Shown here piece by piece: positions 27,322-36,936 of a stretch of DNA of 64,000 bases. The position numbers were made by a program, and so were the translations under genes. The DNA is from Nodosilinea nodulosa PCC 7104. GTDB lineage: Bacteria > Cyanobacteriota > Cyanobacteriia > Phormidesmidales > Phormidesmidaceae. The notes below the pieces were generated by a model that worked only from the letters and a program-made list of their open reading frames with translations, was not told where the DNA came from and did no database searches. The stretch is from contig NZ_JH976537.1 in assembly GCF_000309385.1 (NCBI RefSeq), positions 4,557,375 to 4,621,374 on the forward strand, read 5' to 3'. Within the stretch, counting starts at the first letter, position 1. Every line of letters starts with the position of its first letter.

Positions 27322-29397
27322 GTGGTTCGGACAATACCCATAGAACAGATCAGGAATATTGGTATTGCTGCTCACATTGACGCTGGCAAAACCACCACCA
27401 CGGAGCGTATTCTGTTCTACTCAGGCATTGTGCACAAAATTGGCGAGGTGCACGACGGCACCGCTGTCACCGACTGGATGGAGCAGGAGCGAGAGCGCGG
27501 CATTACCATCACAGCGGCAGCCATTAGCACGACCTGGCGCGACCATCAAATCAATATTCTCGACACCCCTGGCCACGTTGACTTCACTATTGAAGTCGAG
27601 CGCTCTATGCGCGTCTTGGACGGGGTAATTGCTGTTTTTGACTCGGTGGGGGGTGTTCAGCCTCAGTCCGAAACGGTGTGGCGTCAGGCCAATCGGTATA
27701 GTGTGCCTCGCATTGCCTTCGTTAACAAAATGGATCGCACTGGGGCGGACTTCTTTAAGGTGTGCGGTCAGCTGCGCGATCGCTTGGACGCAAACGCAGT
27801 GCCAGTTCAAATTCCCGTTGGGACTGAGGGCAGTTTCCAGGGCGTTGTCGATCTAGTTGCGATGCGCGCCCGTATCTACCATGACGATCTAGGACAAAAT
27901 TTTGAGGATACAGAGATTCCGGCCGATGTGCTGGACGTCGCAGAAGAGTACCGCGCCAAACTAGTTGAAGCAGTATCCGAAACCGACGATACGCTGATGG
28001 AAAAATATTTTGAAGGGCAGCCGCTGTCGTCAAACGAGATTATGACGGCCCTGCGCCAGGGAACCGTTAAAGGCACTATTGTTCCAGTGCTGTGCGGCTC
28101 TGCCTTCAAAAACAAAGGGGTGCAGCTACTCTTGGACGCGGTGGTAGACTATCTTCCTTCACCGATTGAAGTACCGCCAATTCAGGGCCATCTGCCCAAC
28201 GGTGAAATCGCTGAGCGGCCGGCCGATGACGATGCCCCCCTGGCGGCTCTAGCCTTCAAGATTATGGCTGATCCCTATGGACGGCTGACCTTTGTACGGG
28301 TCTACTCTGGAGTGCTGCAAAAGGGCAGCTACATCTACAACGCCACCAAAGATAAAAAAGAGCGAATTTCTCGGTTGATTGTGCTTAAAGCTGACGATCG
28401 CATTGAGGTCGACGAGCTGCGGGCTGGCGATCTCGGTGCCGCCATCGGACTCAAAGAGACTTTTACTGGGGATACCATCTGCGATCCTGCCCAGCCCATT
28501 GTGCTCGAGTCGCTCTACGTACCTGAACCTGTAATTTCAGTAGCCGTAGAGCCGAAGACCAAGCAAGATATGGATAAGTTGGGCAAGGCTCTGCAATCCC
28601 TATCTGAAGAAGATCCGACCTTTCGGGTCAGCACTAACCCTGAAACTAACCAAACCGTAATCGCAGGTATGGGCGAACTTCACTTGGATATCTTGGTTGA
28701 CCGCATGCTGCGAGAATTCAAGGTAGAAGCCAATATTGGGGCTCCTCAGGTGGCCTATCGAGAGACGATACGCAAATCGACCAGCGCCGAGGGCAAGTTC
28801 ATTCGCCAAAGCGGTGGCAAAGGCCAGTATGGTCACGTTGTTGTTGACGTAGAACCGGCCGATGAAGGCAGTGGATTTGAATTCGCATCTAAAATTGTGG
28901 GAGGTACCATTCCCAAGGAATACATTTCTCCTGCTGAGCAGGGCATGAAAGAAGCCTGCGAATCTGGTATCCTAGCTGGGTACCCAGTAATCGATTTAAA
29001 GGTTACTCTGGTTGATGGGTCTTATCACGATGTAGACTCATCAGAGATGGCTTTTAAAATCGCTGGGTCAATGGCGATGAAGGAAGCCGTCTTAAAGGCG
29101 TCTCCCGTCCTTCTAGAGCCGATCATGAAGGTCGAGGTTGAAGTTCCAGAAGATTTTCTGGGTGACGTCATGGGAGATTTGAACTCCCGCCGGGGCCAGA
29201 TCGAGGGTATGGGAACAGAAGTTGGCGTTGCAAAGGTTACAGCCCATGTTCCCCTAGCTGAGATGTTTGGTTATGCTACCGACATCCGCTCAAAAACGCA
29301 GGGTCGGGGCATTTTTTCGATGGAATTTAGCCATTATGGCGAAGTTCCTCGAAACGTGGCTGAGGCCATTATCTCTAAAAACACTGGGAACGCTTAG
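27322..29397 (+). CDS. fusA: Elongation factor G
   Basis: EF-G is the translocation GTPase. Motifs: G1 [10 protein letters not shown], switch GITITAAA, G3 DTPGHVD and G4 NKMDRTGAD; all five EF-G domains are present. I chose the GTG at 27322 ([14 protein letters not shown], 691 aa), because the strong AGGAGG at 27311-27316 is five bases away; the earlier in-frame GTG at 27316 overlaps that site. This start also aligns with the usual MARTIPLERVRN. Confidence 0.98.
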   Translation: MVRTIPIEQIRNIGIAAHIDAGKTTTTERILFYSGIVHKIGEVHDGTAVTDWMEQERERGITITAAAISTTWRDHQINILDTPGHVDFTIEVERSMRVLDGVIAVFDSVGGVQPQSETVWRQANRYSVPRIAFVNKMDRTGADFFKVCGQLRDRLDANAVPVQIPVGTEGSFQGVVDLVAMRARIYHDDLGQNFEDTEIPADVLDVAEEYRAKLVEAVSETDDTLMEKYFEGQPLSSNEIMTALRQGTVKGTIVPVLCGSAFKNKGVQLLLDAVVDYLPSPIEVPPIQGHLPNGEIAERPADDDAPLAALAFKIMADPYGRLTFVRVYSGVLQKGSYIYNATKDKKERISRLIVLKADDRIEVDELRAGDLGAAIGLKETFTGDTICDPAQPIVLESLYVPEPVISVAVEPKTKQDMDKLGKALQSLSEEDPTFRVSTNPETNQTVIAGMGELHLDILVDRMLREFKVEANIGAPQVAYRETIRKSTSAEGKFIRQSGGKGQYGHVVVDVEPADEGSGFEFASKIVGGTIPKEYISPAEQGMKEACESGILAGYPVIDLKVTLVDGSYHDVDSSEMAFKIAGSMAMKEAVLKASPVLLEPIMKVEVEVPEDFLGDVMGDLNSRRGQIEGMGTEVGVAKVTAHVPLAEMFGYATDIRSKTQGRGIFSMEFSHYGEVPRNVAEAIISKNTGNA

Positions 29398-29420
29398 AAA
29401 GGAAAGGACAAGTAACGTAA

Positions 29421-30650
29421 ATGGCACGCGAAAAGTTTGAACGCAATAAACCCCACGTCAACATCGGCACCATCGGTCACGTTGACCATGGCAAAACCAC
29501 TCTGACGGCTGCTATCACCATGACGCTAGCAGCGGCTGGCGGTGCTAAGGCTCGTAAGTATGACGAGATCGATGCAGCTCCCGAAGAGAAGGCCCGTGGT
29601 ATCACCATCAACACGGCCCACGTGGAGTACGAGACTGAAAATCGCCACTATGCCCACGTTGACTGCCCTGGCCACGCCGACTACGTGAAAAACATGATCA
29701 CTGGCGCAGCCCAAATGGATGGTGCCATTTTGGTTTGCTCTGCCGCCGATGGCCCCATGCCTCAGACGCGGGAGCATATCCTGCTAGCTAAGCAGGTGGG
29801 TGTACCCAGCATCGTAGTGTTCTTGAACAAGCAAGACCAAGTCGATGACGAAGAACTGCTCGAGCTGGTCGAGCTAGAGGTGCGCGAGCTGCTGAGCTCT
29901 TACGATTTCCCCGGCGATGATATTCCTATTACCTCTGGCTCCGCTCTGATGGCCGTGGAGGCGCTGACTACCACTCCTATTACTAAGCGCGGCGAGAATG
30001 AGTGGGTGGACAAAATCTTAGCGCTAATGGACAGCGTTGACGAATATATCCCCACCCCGGAGCGTGACATTGACAAGCCCTTTTTAATGGCTGTTGAGGA
30101 CGTATTCTCCATTACTGGCCGTGGCACGGTGGCCACCGGGCGCATTGAGCGCGGCAAGGTAAAAGTGGGCGAAACCGTTGAGTTGGTTGGCATCCGCGAT
30201 ACTCGCAACACTACGGTAACTGGAGTAGAAATGTTCCAGAAGACCCTGGATGAAGGGATGGCCGGAGACAATGTAGGCTTGCTGCTACGCGGTGTGCAGA
30301 AGGAAGACATCGAGCGCGGCATGGTGCTAGCCAAGCCTGGCAGCATCACTCCCCACACTCAGTTTGAGTCTGAGGTCTATATCCTCAAGAAAGAAGAAGG
30401 TGGTCGCCACACTCCTTTTTTCCCCGGATACAAGCCCCAGTTCTACGTGCGTACAACTGATGTAACCGGTAGCATTGTAGCTTTCACTGCTGATGATGGC
30501 AGCGATGCTGAGATGGTTATGCCTGGCGATCGCATCAAGATGACCGTAGAACTCATTAACCCCATCGCCATTGAGCAGGGTATGCGCTTTGCCATTCGTG
30601 AAGGTGGCCGCACCGTTGGAGCGGGCGTGGTTTCCAAAATCCTGAAGTAG
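29421..30650 (+). CDS. tuf: Elongation factor Tu
   Basis: The 409-residue EF-Tu delivers aminoacyl-tRNA to the ribosome. It has GHVDHGKT (G1), DCPGHADY (G3), NKQDQVDD (G4) and the short insertion in the G domain seen in cyanobacteria and plastids. It starts 23 bases after fusA with GGAAAGGA upstream. No changes at the elfamycin/kirromycin contact regions are obvious by eye. Confidence 0.99.
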   Translation: MAREKFERNKPHVNIGTIGHVDHGKTTLTAAITMTLAAAGGAKARKYDEIDAAPEEKARGITINTAHVEYETENRHYAHVDCPGHADYVKNMITGAAQMDGAILVCSAADGPMPQTREHILLAKQVGVPSIVVFLNKQDQVDDEELLELVELEVRELLSSYDFPGDDIPITSGSALMAVEALTTTPITKRGENEWVDKILALMDSVDEYIPTPERDIDKPFLMAVEDVFSITGRGTVATGRIERGKVKVGETVELVGIRDTRNTTVTGVEMFQKTLDEGMAGDNVGLLLRGVQKEDIERGMVLAKPGSITPHTQFESEVYILKKEEGGRHTPFFPGYKPQFYVRTTDVTGSIVAFTADDGSDAEMVMPGDRIKMTVELINPIAIEQGMRFAIREGGRTVGAGVVSKILK

Positions 30651-30669
30651 CCTAGCGCTGACTCCGCAG

Positions 30670-30706
30670 ATACAGGAGTGATCCTTCCAAGGATTCACTC
30701 CTGTAT
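30670..30706 (+). terminator. Strong hairpin between tuf and rpsJ
   Basis: ATACAGGAGTGATCCTT pairs with AAGGATtCACTCCTGTAT, 17 bp with one bulged T and a tiny loop. The following TTCTGTCTC is only weakly T-rich, so it may be a partial terminator or a processing site that lowers rpsJ relative to tuf. Confidence 0.65.
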
Positions 30707-30764
30707 TCTGTCTCTAGGGTTTTCTGTTTCTTCTGTACCTCGACAATTTATTTCCTTCAGATCT

Positions 30765-31082
30765 ATGGCTACTATTCAGCAACAAAAGATTCGTATTCGC
30801 CTCAAGGCCTTTGATCGCAGACTGCTTGACACCTCTTGCGAAAAAATTGTAGATACTGCTAATCGCACTAACGCTACCGCTATTGGCCCCATTCCGCTGC
30901 CGACTAAGCGCAGAATTTACTGCGTATTGCGGTCTCCCCACGTCGATAAGGACTCCCGCGAGCACTTTGAGAGCCGCACTCACCGCAGAATTATTGATAT
31001 TTACCAGCCCTCCTCCAAGACTATTGATGCTTTGATGAAGCTGGATTTGCCTGCTGGGGTTGATATTGAAGTGAAGCTTTAG
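30765..31082 (+). CDS. rpsJ: 30S ribosomal protein S10
   Basis: The 105-residue S10 ([41 protein letters not shown]) binds 16S rRNA in the 30S head and also forms the NusB-NusE antitermination complex. Placement after tuf as the last gene of the str operon is standard in cyanobacteria. The ATG at 30765 is fixed by homology; a longer frame upstream is not coding. Confidence 0.98.
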   Translation: MATIQQQKIRIRLKAFDRRLLDTSCEKIVDTANRTNATAIGPIPLPTKRRIYCVLRSPHVDKDSREHFESRTHRRIIDIYQPSSKTIDALMKLDLPAGVDIEVKL

Positions 31083-31094
31083 GTAACCTGTTTT

Positions 31095-31128
31095 ACCCGC
31101 TGAATCGTTTGGGTTTAGCGGGTTCTCT
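31095..31128 (+). terminator. Terminator of the str operon
   Basis: ACCCGCT (31095-31101) pairs with AGCGGGT (31117-31123), followed by TCTCTTT, 13 bases after rpsJ. Confidence 0.7.
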
Positions 31129-31278
31129 TTGGGTTCGCTGTAAAAGAATTCGCTGGGTGACTAATGCCTCTACCGTCGGCATTTCGTAGGGGAGTTGGGT
31201 TAGAATACCCCTATGTAAACAAGTGTTACAGCCTGCCTTGCTCTGGCACGGCGTGCTTGAACCCCGCAAGAGGCGACA

Positions 31279-31920
31279 ATGGCATTCTCCGAGTCCATAT
31301 CTGTGCGAGAACTCCCGCTTTTCCCCTTACCTGAGCTAGTTCTGTTTCCAGGGAGGCATCTGCCGCTTCATGTGTTCGAGCCTCGCTATCGGATTATGAT
31401 GAATACCATACTCCAAAGCGATCGTCGTTTTGGAGTACTAATGCTGGATCCAGCCACAGGGCAGCCGGCCCAGGTTGGTTGCTGCGCAGAAATTCTTCAC
31501 TACCAGCGGTTGCCTGACGATCGCTTAAAAATTCTCACCATTGGTCAGCAGCGATTTCGGGTGCTCAGCCACGTGCGGGAAAAACCCTACCGGGTTGGTC
31601 TGGTGGAGTGGGTAGAAGACAAACCCACTAGCCAAGATCTTCACCCGCTTGCCTCTGATGTCGATCGTCTGCTGCGGGATGTAGTGCACCTGTCGGCCAA
31701 GCTCACCAATCAAGATATTGACCTGCCTGACAACATTCCCGACATCCCCATTGAACTGTCCTACTGGGTCGCGAGCAACCTGCATGGGGTAGCCCTTGAA
31801 CAGCAGGCCTTATTAGAGATGGATGACACCAGCGTGCGTTTAGAGCGTGAGGCTGAGATTCTAACCTCTACCCGAAACCACCTAGCAGCCCGAACCGCCC
31901 TCAAAGAAGTGCTTGAGTAG
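31279..31920 (+). CDS. Stand-alone LON substrate-binding (N-terminal) domain protein
   Basis: A 213-residue protein consisting only of the N-terminal LON domain: VRELPLFPLPELVLFPGRHLPLHVFEPRYRIM at about 9-40 is the clear signature, followed by a C-terminal helical part. The AAA+ and protease domains of Lon are absent. Stand-alone LON-domain proteins are widespread in cyanobacteria, which lack full Lon, and are thought to bind proteins. Its 3' end overlaps the end of pheA on the opposite strand by 20 bases. Confidence 0.9.
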   Translation: MAFSESISVRELPLFPLPELVLFPGRHLPLHVFEPRYRIMMNTILQSDRRFGVLMLDPATGQPAQVGCCAEILHYQRLPDDRLKILTIGQQRFRVLSHVREKPYRVGLVEWVEDKPTSQDLHPLASDVDRLLRDVVHLSAKLTNQDIDLPDNIPDIPIELSYWVASNLHGVALEQQALLEMDDTSVRLEREAEILTSTRNHLAARTALKEVLE

Positions 31921-32806
31921 ACTGGGCTTTTGCTTTGGTAGCTGCCAGGCTGGGGTCTACGGCAACTAAATTGTAGGTGCCGAAATTTATTAGGGTTTCA
32001 GTACAGGCCAAAAGCTCGCTGAGAGCTTGTTGTCCGGTTGGGCTATGGGCGTTGGTTTCAAGATCTACAAAAAATAGATATTCTCCCAGCGATCGCTTGG
32101 TGGGTCGAGATTCAATTCGACTGAGATTAATGCCGTAGCGGGCAAGAACATCCAGGGGCTTAAGCAAAGCACCGGGGCCGTTTACGGGCAGGCTAAATGC
32201 CAAGGATGTGTACTGTCCACTGAGGGCCTGGATGTTAGGTTTACTGCCCTTAAGCACCCAAAACTTAGTGCAGTTATCGATGTGATCGTTGATATTGTGG
32301 GCCAAAATAGGCAGGCTGTAGAGCTGGGCCGCCCATTCAGACGAAATAGCGGCTATTGCTCCATCGTCGGCTAGGTGTTCTAGGGCCTCTGTGGTAGAAC
32401 GAGTGGCCACCAGGGTGGCCTGGGGCAAATTGTGTTCTAGCCAAATCTGGCACTGAGAGAGCGCCTGGGGATGGGAGTAGACCATGCTGACTACCGATAG
32501 CTGCTGGGCTCGGGAGAGCAGCGCGTGGCGAATTGGCATGACCATCGCGTGGTGAATTTTGAGCTGCTGAAGCTGCCACAGGGTATCTAGGGTGGTTGTT
32601 ACGCCTCCTTCGGTAGAATTTTCCACAGGCACCAGGGTGAGGTCAGTTAAGCCCTCAGCAGTTGCCTGGATGGCTTTAGGAATGCTAGGCATGGCCCTTA
32701 GCTCGGCGGGTTGCCCCGTGCGCTGTTCTAAGTCAAGACCATAGGCTAGGGCAGCAAGCTGGGAATAGGTGCCTTCAGGCCCCAAGTAGGCAATGGTGAC
32801 AGTCAT
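31901..32806 (-). CDS. pheA: Prephenate dehydratase
   Basis: Converts prephenate to phenylpyruvate in phenylalanine synthesis. The 301-residue product (start ATG at 32806, MTVTIAYLGPEGTYSQLA) has the periplasmic-binding-like catalytic lobes with VPVENSTEGGV and the NCTKFWVL segment, where T-K-F replaces the usual T-R-F but keeps the catalytic threonine. The C-terminal ACT domain has the ESRPTKRSLGEYLFFVDLE motif that binds phenylalanine for feedback inhibition. No chorismate mutase domain is fused. It is convergent with the LON-domain gene. Confidence 0.95.
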   Translation of the reverse strand: MTVTIAYLGPEGTYSQLAALAYGLDLEQRTGQPAELRAMPSIPKAIQATAEGLTDLTLVPVENSTEGGVTTTLDTLWQLQQLKIHHAMVMPIRHALLSRAQQLSVVSMVYSHPQALSQCQIWLEHNLPQATLVATRSTTEALEHLADDGAIAAISSEWAAQLYSLPILAHNINDHIDNCTKFWVLKGSKPNIQALSGQYTSLAFSLPVNGPGALLKPLDVLARYGINLSRIESRPTKRSLGEYLFFVDLETNAHSPTGQQALSELLACTETLINFGTYNLVAVDPSLAATKAKAQSTQALL

Positions 32807-33003
32807 GGGAAAGGGCGATCGCACAATGGATTTGTTTCATACTACGCCCTAGTCTAGCCGCAGGAGATGGCCCTACCCAGTTGATCGAGATTAATGGTTC
32901 CTTAATCGAAAAACGGAGCGCCTTAATCGAACAAAGTCAGCATTCCCCAGTAATATGTAATGGGTCTGGGCCGGGGCTAATGTTCTGGTGGGGAGTGAGC
33001 ACA

Positions 33004-34905
33004 ATGGGCAAGGGCGGGAAAAAAAGATTTGGCATGAAGCCCTCAAGGCTGCGAACACTGTTGACTATGGGATCAGCAGCGTTTTTGTTGGGTGCAGCCG
33101 TACCCCTGGCGGCCGCGCTGACCACTGGAGCTATTACCATAGCCAGTGTTGTAAATGCGGCACCCAACTCTGCAAATCGACCTCAAGCCTTAGATACTAA
33201 GCTGTTTGCCTTAGTTGATGCCCCAGGAGTAGACGCCTTTCCCACAGCGGTGAGCAGCGAGCGCCTGTGCCAACGCCCCCAGGGATTGGGAGAAGCGATC
33301 GCTCGTAAAGACAATCAGCTGTTTCAAGGCGTTGGTCTGGGGCTAGAAACGGCCCCCAGGGTTACTGAGGCAATTGCCCAACTGGGGGCAGCTCCCTGGC
33401 CCAGCATTCACCCTCGGGCAACTGAGGCTCGGGTGCCGGTCTTGATGTATCACGATGTGCTGGAACCAAAGGAGGTCTTTTTTGATCTTACCCCCGCAGA
33501 GTTTGAAGCTCAGCTGCAAACTATTCTGGAGCATGGCCTTACGCCCATCAGCGCAGATCAGCTGGTACAGCACCTGCGCACCGGCTCGTCGCTACCCGAA
33601 AAGCCTGTCTTGCTCACCTTTGATGACGGCTACGTAGGTCACTACGAGAACGTTTATCCGCTTTTGAAGAAATACCATGTACCCGCTACATTCTTTGTTT
33701 TTCCGGGCAAGGTAGACGGCAAAGTGGCCGGGCGCTCGACCTTAACTTGGGAGCAGCTCAAGATCATGGCTGCCGATCCGCTGGTGACCATTGCGTCCCA
33801 TAGTGTTACCCATCCAGCTGACATGCGTGCCCTCAGTGACGAGGACTTAGCCTATGAGGTAGTTGAGTCTAAGCGAAGGCTGGAGAGCGAATTGGGCATC
33901 CCTATCCATTACTTCGGTTATCCCACTGGCCACTACGATGAGCGGGTGGCCCAGGCCGTAGCCGACGCTGGCTATTTAGCTGCATTTACAATGCGTGAGC
34001 AAAACGAGCAGTTTGCCGGAGCCTCAGAGTCACTACTGGCCATCGAGCGATTCGGTCAGTCCAATCTGCCAACGCTGCTAGATACGGCCTGGGGTGGTCC
34101 CCCAGAGGCCGGGGCAGCACCTGTTGCAGTGGCTAACTCAGCATTTAGCTTCAACACGCCCGTAGAGCTGAAAAAGATAGATCTAGATGGGCAATCCTTT
34201 TCCCTCATCAGCGGTGGTCGGCCGGTGACTATGCACGCCAACAGCCGCTACCAGCTGCCAGAGATGATGGCGGGTACTAACCTGGCCGCTGCTGTTGACG
34301 GCGGCTTCTTTTCCTTAGAATACCTGGACTCTAACGTGATGATTGGCCCGGTGCTGAGCCAGAGTACGCGGCAGTTTGTGCCCGGCTATGGGGGAGAGAC
34401 GCCCCGGCTTAACGGTCGCCCCCTGGTGCTAATTGGCCCTGATCGGGTATTGTTCGTCCCTTTTGATGCGAACCGCCACAATACTTTAGCTGGATTAGCT
34501 CGGGAACTGCCGGGTGTAACCGACGCCTTTGTCGCAGCGGCGTGGCTGGTTAAAGATGGCCTACCCCAACCCGCCAGTAGCTTTGGCAGCCTGTTTGATT
34601 TCGATGCCCATCGCCACCGTGCCTTTTGGGGCATTAACACGGCCGGACAGCCGGTAGTAGGAGTTACCCACACCATGGTGGACTCGGTGCAGCTCGGGGA
34701 AATGCTGGCCCAGGCAGGCCTGCGGGATGCGGTAATGCTTGACTCGGGGGCCAGCACGTCCCTGGCCTATCGAGGCGATTCTTTGGTTGGGTATACCCCG
34801 CGTCCAGTACCTCACCTGGTTGGGCTAGTGCCACCAGAGGCCAACAACGGCAGCCCCTGCCCTCTGGTAATTAATGAACAAAACGCCGCAACTACCAAGC
34901 GTTAA
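33004..34905 (+). CDS. Polysaccharide deacetylase fused to a phosphodiester glycosidase-like domain
   Basis: A 633-residue exported or membrane-anchored protein. A basic N-terminus and hydrophobic helix (residues 21-52) are followed by a NodB-type deacetylase domain (about 140-360) with TFDDGY, the metal-binding SHSVTHP and the FGYPTGHYD motif. The C-terminal part (about 400-610) is a DUF2233/NAGPA-like domain with AAAVDGGFFSLEY and VMLDSGASTSLAY. The usual LDGGSS there reads LDSGAS, so its catalysis may be altered. I prefer the ATG at 33004; the frame extends upstream to 32881. The two domains could act on one glycan, removing N-acetyl groups and a terminal sugar phosphodiester. The substrate is unknown. 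Confidence 0.85.
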   Translation: MGKGGKKRFGMKPSRLRTLLTMGSAAFLLGAAVPLAAALTTGAITIASVVNAAPNSANRPQALDTKLFALVDAPGVDAFPTAVSSERLCQRPQGLGEAIARKDNQLFQGVGLGLETAPRVTEAIAQLGAAPWPSIHPRATEARVPVLMYHDVLEPKEVFFDLTPAEFEAQLQTILEHGLTPISADQLVQHLRTGSSLPEKPVLLTFDDGYVGHYENVYPLLKKYHVPATFFVFPGKVDGKVAGRSTLTWEQLKIMAADPLVTIASHSVTHPADMRALSDEDLAYEVVESKRRLESELGIPIHYFGYPTGHYDERVAQAVADAGYLAAFTMREQNEQFAGASESLLAIERFGQSNLPTLLDTAWGGPPEAGAAPVAVANSAFSFNTPVELKKIDLDGQSFSLISGGRPVTMHANSRYQLPEMMAGTNLAAAVDGGFFSLEYLDSNVMIGPVLSQSTRQFVPGYGGETPRLNGRPLVLIGPDRVLFVPFDANRHNTLAGLARELPGVTDAFVAAAWLVKDGLPQPASSFGSLFDFDAHRHRAFWGINTAGQPVVGVTHTMVDSVQLGEMLAQAGLRDAVMLDSGASTSLAYRGDSLVGYTPRPVPHLVGLVPPEANNGSPCPLVINEQNAATTKR

Positions 34906-34972
34906 TCTCACTCAAGGCAGTGGCCTGGCTCAAAAACTCTCTTCTAGCCTGGACTGAAAAAGCTAGCTTGGC

Positions 34973-35713
34973 CTAATTGCCAAAGCCCGCGTACCAGAAG
35001 TACGTTGCCATAGGAATAACTGTGGCTAGCACTAAGAGCACAACTAAAATAATTGTGCTGTTGCCCCGGTTCTCGGCGGTTTCCTCGGCGCTGGCAAAGG
35101 TGCTTTCGCTGTCAAAAGAGTCATCAAAGGCCGGGGGGCCGGGGTCTTCTTTACCGCTGAGCACCGCCACTAGGCGATCGCTGGCGGCCAAAAACGACTG
35201 GTTGTATTTGTCGCCCTCCAGCAGGGGGTAAAGTACAGTTTCTTGGGCAACGCTGGTAGCAATCTCAGGTTCCAGCAGCGCGGCTGACTGCTCACCTACG
35301 CGAATACCAACTGTTTTGGTCACTTCATCGAGCACTAGCAGGGTTTGATTGGCCTGATCGGCCGGGGTGGTATACCAGCGCTCAAAGAGCTTATCGGTAA
35401 AGGTCTGAGCGGTTTCGCCATAGTCAAAGTGGTGAATGGTCACCAGGCGTACTTCGTTGCCGGTGGCGGCAGCTAGGTCTCCAAGGCGGCCCGAAAGCTT
35501 ATTCTCGTTGATGCGGCTGATCAAACTAGCTTCATCAATAACCCAGGTCGACTCTCCGGCAGCTACCGTGGGCATCTGAAAAACTGCCACCGCCTCAGCT
35601 GTAGAAACCTCAATCCCGAACACTAGACACAGCGGCAAAAGCAGGTTTAAAAAGCCCTGTCGGCACAGCTGACCTAAACGGGCAAACATCCGTTGGCAAG
35701 AGGGACTGTTCAT
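34973..35713 (-). CDS. psb32: TPM-domain protein, Psb32-like photosystem II repair factor
   Basis: A 246-residue protein with a signal peptide (about 1-42, core LLLPLCLVFGIEV), a TPM domain (about 55-185) starting STWVIDEASLISRINENKL and containing GNEVRLVTIHHF, an acidic linker, and a C-terminal membrane helix (about 219-241) ending AGFGN. This is the layout of Psb32, a thylakoid lumen-facing protein that protects photosystem II from photodamage and speeds its repair. It lies downstream of the small regulator-like gene on the same strand, separated by two hairpins. Confidence 0.85.
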   Translation of the reverse strand: MNSPSCQRMFARLGQLCRQGFLNLLLPLCLVFGIEVSTAEAVAVFQMPTVAAGESTWVIDEASLISRINENKLSGRLGDLAAATGNEVRLVTIHHFDYGETAQTFTDKLFERWYTTPADQANQTLLVLDEVTKTVGIRVGEQSAALLEPEIATSVAQETVLYPLLEGDKYNQSFLAASDRLVAVLSGKEDPGPPAFDDSFDSESTFASAEETAENRGNSTIILVVLLVLATVIPMATYFWYAGFGN

Positions 35714-35807
35714 AGTCTCAGGCTACAGCAACTAACTACAGGGCCTAGGGATTACCAAGCTTCGCCTAAAGCCCTACTAACCAATATACGGGCCTGAGAG
35801 CCCAGAG

Positions 35808-35865
35808 GGAACCTGATCCGTCAGGTTCCTGCGCAACAGGCGATGTGCCCAGCGCTGCCTGTTGC
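35808..35865. repeat. Two adjacent perfect hairpins
   Basis: GGAACCTGA-tccg-TCAGGTTCC (35808-35829) is followed three bases later by GCAACAGGC...GCCTGTTGC (35833-35865). Both lie between the small gene at 35887 and psb32, which are both on the minus strand. Neither has a T-run, so they may be mRNA stability or processing structures. Confidence 0.6.
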
Positions 35866-35886
35866 AAGCCAAGCTACGGGATGGCG

Positions 35887-36165
35887 TTAGGCGGCAGGCA
35901 AATTTCGGAGTCTAATTAGCTGGCGACGCATCAGTGGCGAAGCCGCCGTTGCCGATACCTCGTTCACTTCTAATTGAGCCTCTAGCTGCTCTACAAATTC
36001 ATCGCTGCCGTAGGAGTAGGCGTCGATCAGCAGCTCTAGCAAATGCTCGCGATCGGCCATAACGCCATCTTCCTCTAAGATTCGAAATCTAAGTGTAACA
36101 GCGCATTCATAGATGCCAACCTGGGCCTCAGTGGACGCATGGGGTGCAGACGTAGCCATAGTCAA
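35887..36165 (-). CDS. Small protein resembling the Npun_R1517 (heterocyst-associated) family
   Basis: A 92-residue protein. The core VGIYECAVTLRFRILEED, DREHLLELLIDAYSYGSDEF and the end SPLMRRQLIRLRN resemble a small cyanobacterial family named after Npun_R1517, linked by annotation to heterocyst differentiation and labelled a transcriptional regulator. The assignment is from memory of the pattern, not an alignment. There is no classical helix-turn-helix that I can see. It occurs in non-heterocystous species too, so a more general role is likely. It may be co-transcribed with psb32 downstream. Confidence 0.6.
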   Translation of the reverse strand: MTMATSAPHASTEAQVGIYECAVTLRFRILEEDGVMADREHLLELLIDAYSYGSDEFVEQLEAQLEVNEVSATAASPLMRRQLIRLRNLPAA

Positions 36166-36927
36166 AGGTGTACTCCCTGGGTAAAAAGAAAAGGAGTCAT
36201 CAAAGGAGACTGGGGGCTATAGGGTTTTTCCGGCTGAGGGCGGGCAGGAGCATCGGTAACGCCACAGGATCGCGGCTGATTAAACCGGTCTAGGACGGTG
36301 ATGCAAACCCCAATGATGACAGCAGGTTATTCAGGTTTTAGGGCTGCTGTGCCTGGGCAATCGGCAGTGTCCTAGGCCTAAGCGCCTAATGCCATCAAAT
36401 CAAAAAAAATAGCCAAGGCTAGATTTTGCTGCCTGTTTTCACAGGATTGATACATTTTTATGAGGCCAGGATTAATGGAATTCAGACCTATACGTATAAT
36501 TTCAGATTGACCTGTTTTTTTTATACTTAAGGCCTGTTTAAGGCTTAGGACTGAGCTGGTTTTAGAAGCTTCTTGAAATTTAAGATTGCTGCTAAAACCC
36601 CTGTGCTATCGACCATAGCGAGGAATTGTCGGGTTGAGTTGTTGAGATTGATTTAGAAAATTTAGCCTATTTTGGGCAGCAGCGAGCAACTGGTTTACTG
36701 GGCTGAAATTGAGTCAGGAGTCTGCTGGTGCGATCGCGACAAATACGCGCTGCCTCTGCAAAGGCCCGTAGAATACTGACTAGGCTGAGTGCCATAGCGA
36801 ACTGACAAAATGCGTAATTCTCTGCGGCAGGCCCACCGGGGCGTGCAGGCATTGTCGATCGGTGAGGGTCCAGCCTTTACCCAACCCTTAAGATTTACGC
36901 CTATTGTGATGGGACTATCATCCTACG
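36166..36927 (+). other. 762-base gene-free, AT-rich region upstream of the amylase gene
   Basis: No supported gene. The stretch 36400-36600 is AT-rich compared with its flanks. A candidate promoter has TTAATG (36472-36477), a 17-base spacer and TATAAT (36495-36500), which would give a leader of about 430 bases to the amylase gene. Short palindromes are present: CCTGT-tttc-ACAGG at 36432-36445, TATACGTATA at about 36489-36498 and AGAAGCTTCT near 36568. A 61-codon minus-strand frame (36667-36852) looks non-coding. A small RNA or long leader is possible. Confidence 0.4.
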
Positions 36928-36936
36928 GTGACTGCA

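Noticed and set aside
36667..36852. 61-codon minus-strand frame upstream of amylase
   Set aside because: Composition and lack of start signal look non-coding.
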